Notes under the pieces: model-generated
What the model was told of the DNA's origin: nothing
The model's input: only the letters and a program-made list of their open reading frames with translations
The model's database searches: none
Source: Arthrobacter sp. NtRootA1
GTDB lineage: Bacteria; Actinomycetota; Actinomycetes; Actinomycetales; Micrococcaceae
Length of the DNA: 64,000 nucleotides
Direction: 5' to 3'
NCBI RefSeq assembly: GCF_019976975.1
Contig: NZ_AP024630.1
Span: forward strand, 1,612,001 to 1,676,000
Made by a program: the position numbers and the translations under genes
Shown: one piece after another, positions 63,108 to 64,000 of the stretch
Position numbering within the stretch: the stretch's first letter is position 1
How the letters are laid out: each line of letters begins with the position of its first letter

Positions 63108-63266
63108 GTGTGGTCTGTAGTGCTTATGGGCCTTGCCGGCGTGCTGGTGGGTGGAGGTATCTCTTTCCACCAGCAGAAGAAGCCACTGTGGGTTTCCGTT
63201 TCCTTCTATGTACTGGCGGGGATGTCCCTGCTTGCCGCCTATCTCCTGACGCTGCCGGGCAACTGA
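63108..63266 (+). CDS. Small two-helix membrane protein (52 aa) in the his operon
   Basis: GTG 63108 directly follows the hisH TAA with no gap. The product has one hydrophobic stretch at about 1-18 ([16 protein letters not shown]), a short basic loop (HQQKKPLW) and a second at about 29-49 ending LLTLPGN. No family is known to me. Perfect abutment to hisH and the 34-bp gap to hisA suggest translational coupling in the operon. There is no histidine-related motif, so its role is open. Confidence 0.7.
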   Translation: MWSVVLMGLAGVLVGGGISFHQQKKPLWVSVSFYVLAGMSLLAAYLLTLPGN

Positions 63267-63300
63267 ACGCCTCGCGTCCCCATCAACTCCTAGGACACAC

Positions 63301-64000
63301 ATGACCACCTCTGCCCAGTCCGTTCTGGAACTCCTCCCCGCCGTCGACATCGTTGATGGCCAGGCTGTCCGTCTGCTGCAAGGAGAGGCAGGTTCGGAAA
63401 CCAGCTACGGCACGCCTTTGGAAGCTGCCTTGAACTGGCAGAACGCCGGTGCTGAGTGGGTGCACATGGTGGACCTCGACGCCGCTTTTGGCCGCGGCAA
63501 CAACGCGGACCTCATCAGCGAGGTCGTCTCCCAGCTCAACGTCAAGGTTGAGTTGTCCGGCGGTCTGCGGGATGACGAGTCGCTGGAACGCGCCCTGGAA
63601 TTGGGCGTGGAGCGGGTGAACCTCGGTACGGCAGCATTGGAGAACCCTGAGTGGACACGGCGCGCCATTGACCGCTTCGGCGACAAGATCGCCGTCGGCC
63701 TCGATGTCCGTGGTACCACTCTGGCTGGTCGTGGCTGGACCAAAGAAGGCGGCGACCTCTGGGAAGTTCTTGCCCGACTGGAGGACGCTGGCTGCGCACG
63801 CTACGTGGTCACCGATGTCACCAAAGACGGAACGCTGCAGGGACCGAACGTCGACTTGCTGCGCCAGATGGTGCAGAAAACGGGCAAACCCGTGGTGGCT
63901 TCAGGCGGCATCTCCAGCCTTGAGGATCTTCGCGTGCTCCGCCAACTCGTGCCCTTGGGCGTCGAGGGTGCGATTGTTGGCAAAGCCCTTTATGCAGGCG
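63301..64000 (+). CDS. priA: Bifunctional HisA/TrpF isomerase PriA (cut by window edge)
   Basis: The first 233 residues are visible. [21 protein letters not shown] holds the first catalytic Asp (of the HisA/PriA family), and [19 protein letters not shown] the second. [13 protein letters not shown] and [13 protein letters not shown] are phosphate-binding loops. In actinobacteria lacking trpF this enzyme (PriA) serves both histidine and tryptophan synthesis; whether trpF exists elsewhere cannot be told here. ATG 63301. The C-terminus lies beyond the window. Confidence 0.92.
   Translation, partial: MTTSAQSVLELLPAVDIVDGQAVRLLQGEAGSETSYGTPLEAALNWQNAGAEWVHMVDLDAAFGRGNNADLISEVVSQLNVKVELSGGLRDDESLERALELGVERVNLGTAALENPEWTRRAIDRFGDKIAVGLDVRGTTLAGRGWTKEGGDLWEVLARLEDAGCARYVVTDVTKDGTLQGPNVDLLRQMVQKTGKPVVASGGISSLEDLRVLRQLVPLGVEGAIVGKALYAG

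Overview
The window is a stretch of core chromosome from a high-G+C actinobacterium, most likely Arthrobacter or Paenarthrobacter (family Micrococcaceae). I base this on codon use, on protein flavour, and on a gene order close to the actinobacterial housekeeping backbone seen in Mycobacterium (dxr-rip-ispG-GNAT, proS, rimP-nusA-ylxR-infB-rbfA, truB-ribF-rpsO-pnp-M16 peptidase, dapB, dapA-rnj-ftsK-pgsA-cinA-clgR, recA-recX-miaB-miaA-dapF-hflX, lexA). No tRNA, rRNA, CRISPR, insertion sequence or prophage was seen, and the genus is an inference.

Layout. 1-5.7 kb: an edge-truncated lipase-maturation-factor-like membrane protein, then isoprenoid (dxr, ispG) and envelope-protease genes. 5.7-8.3 kb: a self-regulated TetR/ABC-2 exporter operon with a clear promoter and operator, plus an unrecognised 37-codon gene on its own promoter. 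8.3-13.9 kb: proS, a TauE-type permease, an APH(6)-type kinase, a VIT/CCC1 transporter and a DUF4439 protein. 13.9-29.2 kb: the translation and RNA block (rimP, nusA, ylxR, infB, rbfA, truB, ribF, rpsO, pnp, M16 protease), with a deaminase and an aminotransferase between rbfA and truB. 29.2-37.1 kb: a molybdenum-cofactor island. moaD-moaA run leftward; rightward run a response regulator, a histidine kinase, a membrane-bound sulfite-oxidase-fold enzyme, glp/moeA, moaC, mog and moaE. 37.1-47.4 kb: dapB, dapA, rnj, ftsK, pgsA and pncC, with an SOS-controlled TOPRIM / DUF222-like pair at 40.3 kb. 47.5-60.5 kb: clgR, a MarR regulator, recA-recX, tRNA modification genes, dapF, hflX, a DinG-type helicase, lexA and a divergent LysM membrane protein. 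60.5-64 kb: hisC-hisB-hisH-small membrane protein-hisA/priA, cut by the right edge.

Two themes link the genes. First, many genes start 6-8 nt after a TANNNT hexamer and lack a Shine-Dalgarno sequence. This signature of leaderless transcription settles several start codons. Second, four LexA-type boxes lie exactly over promoters at recA, lexA, the LysM gene and the TOPRIM/DUF222-like pair, so a local SOS regulon can be read from the sequence. The best candidates for undescribed biology are the SOS-controlled TOPRIM/DUF222-like pair, the 37-codon gene at 8.0 kb, and the two-component system built into an operon with a predicted Sec+Tat molybdoenzyme.
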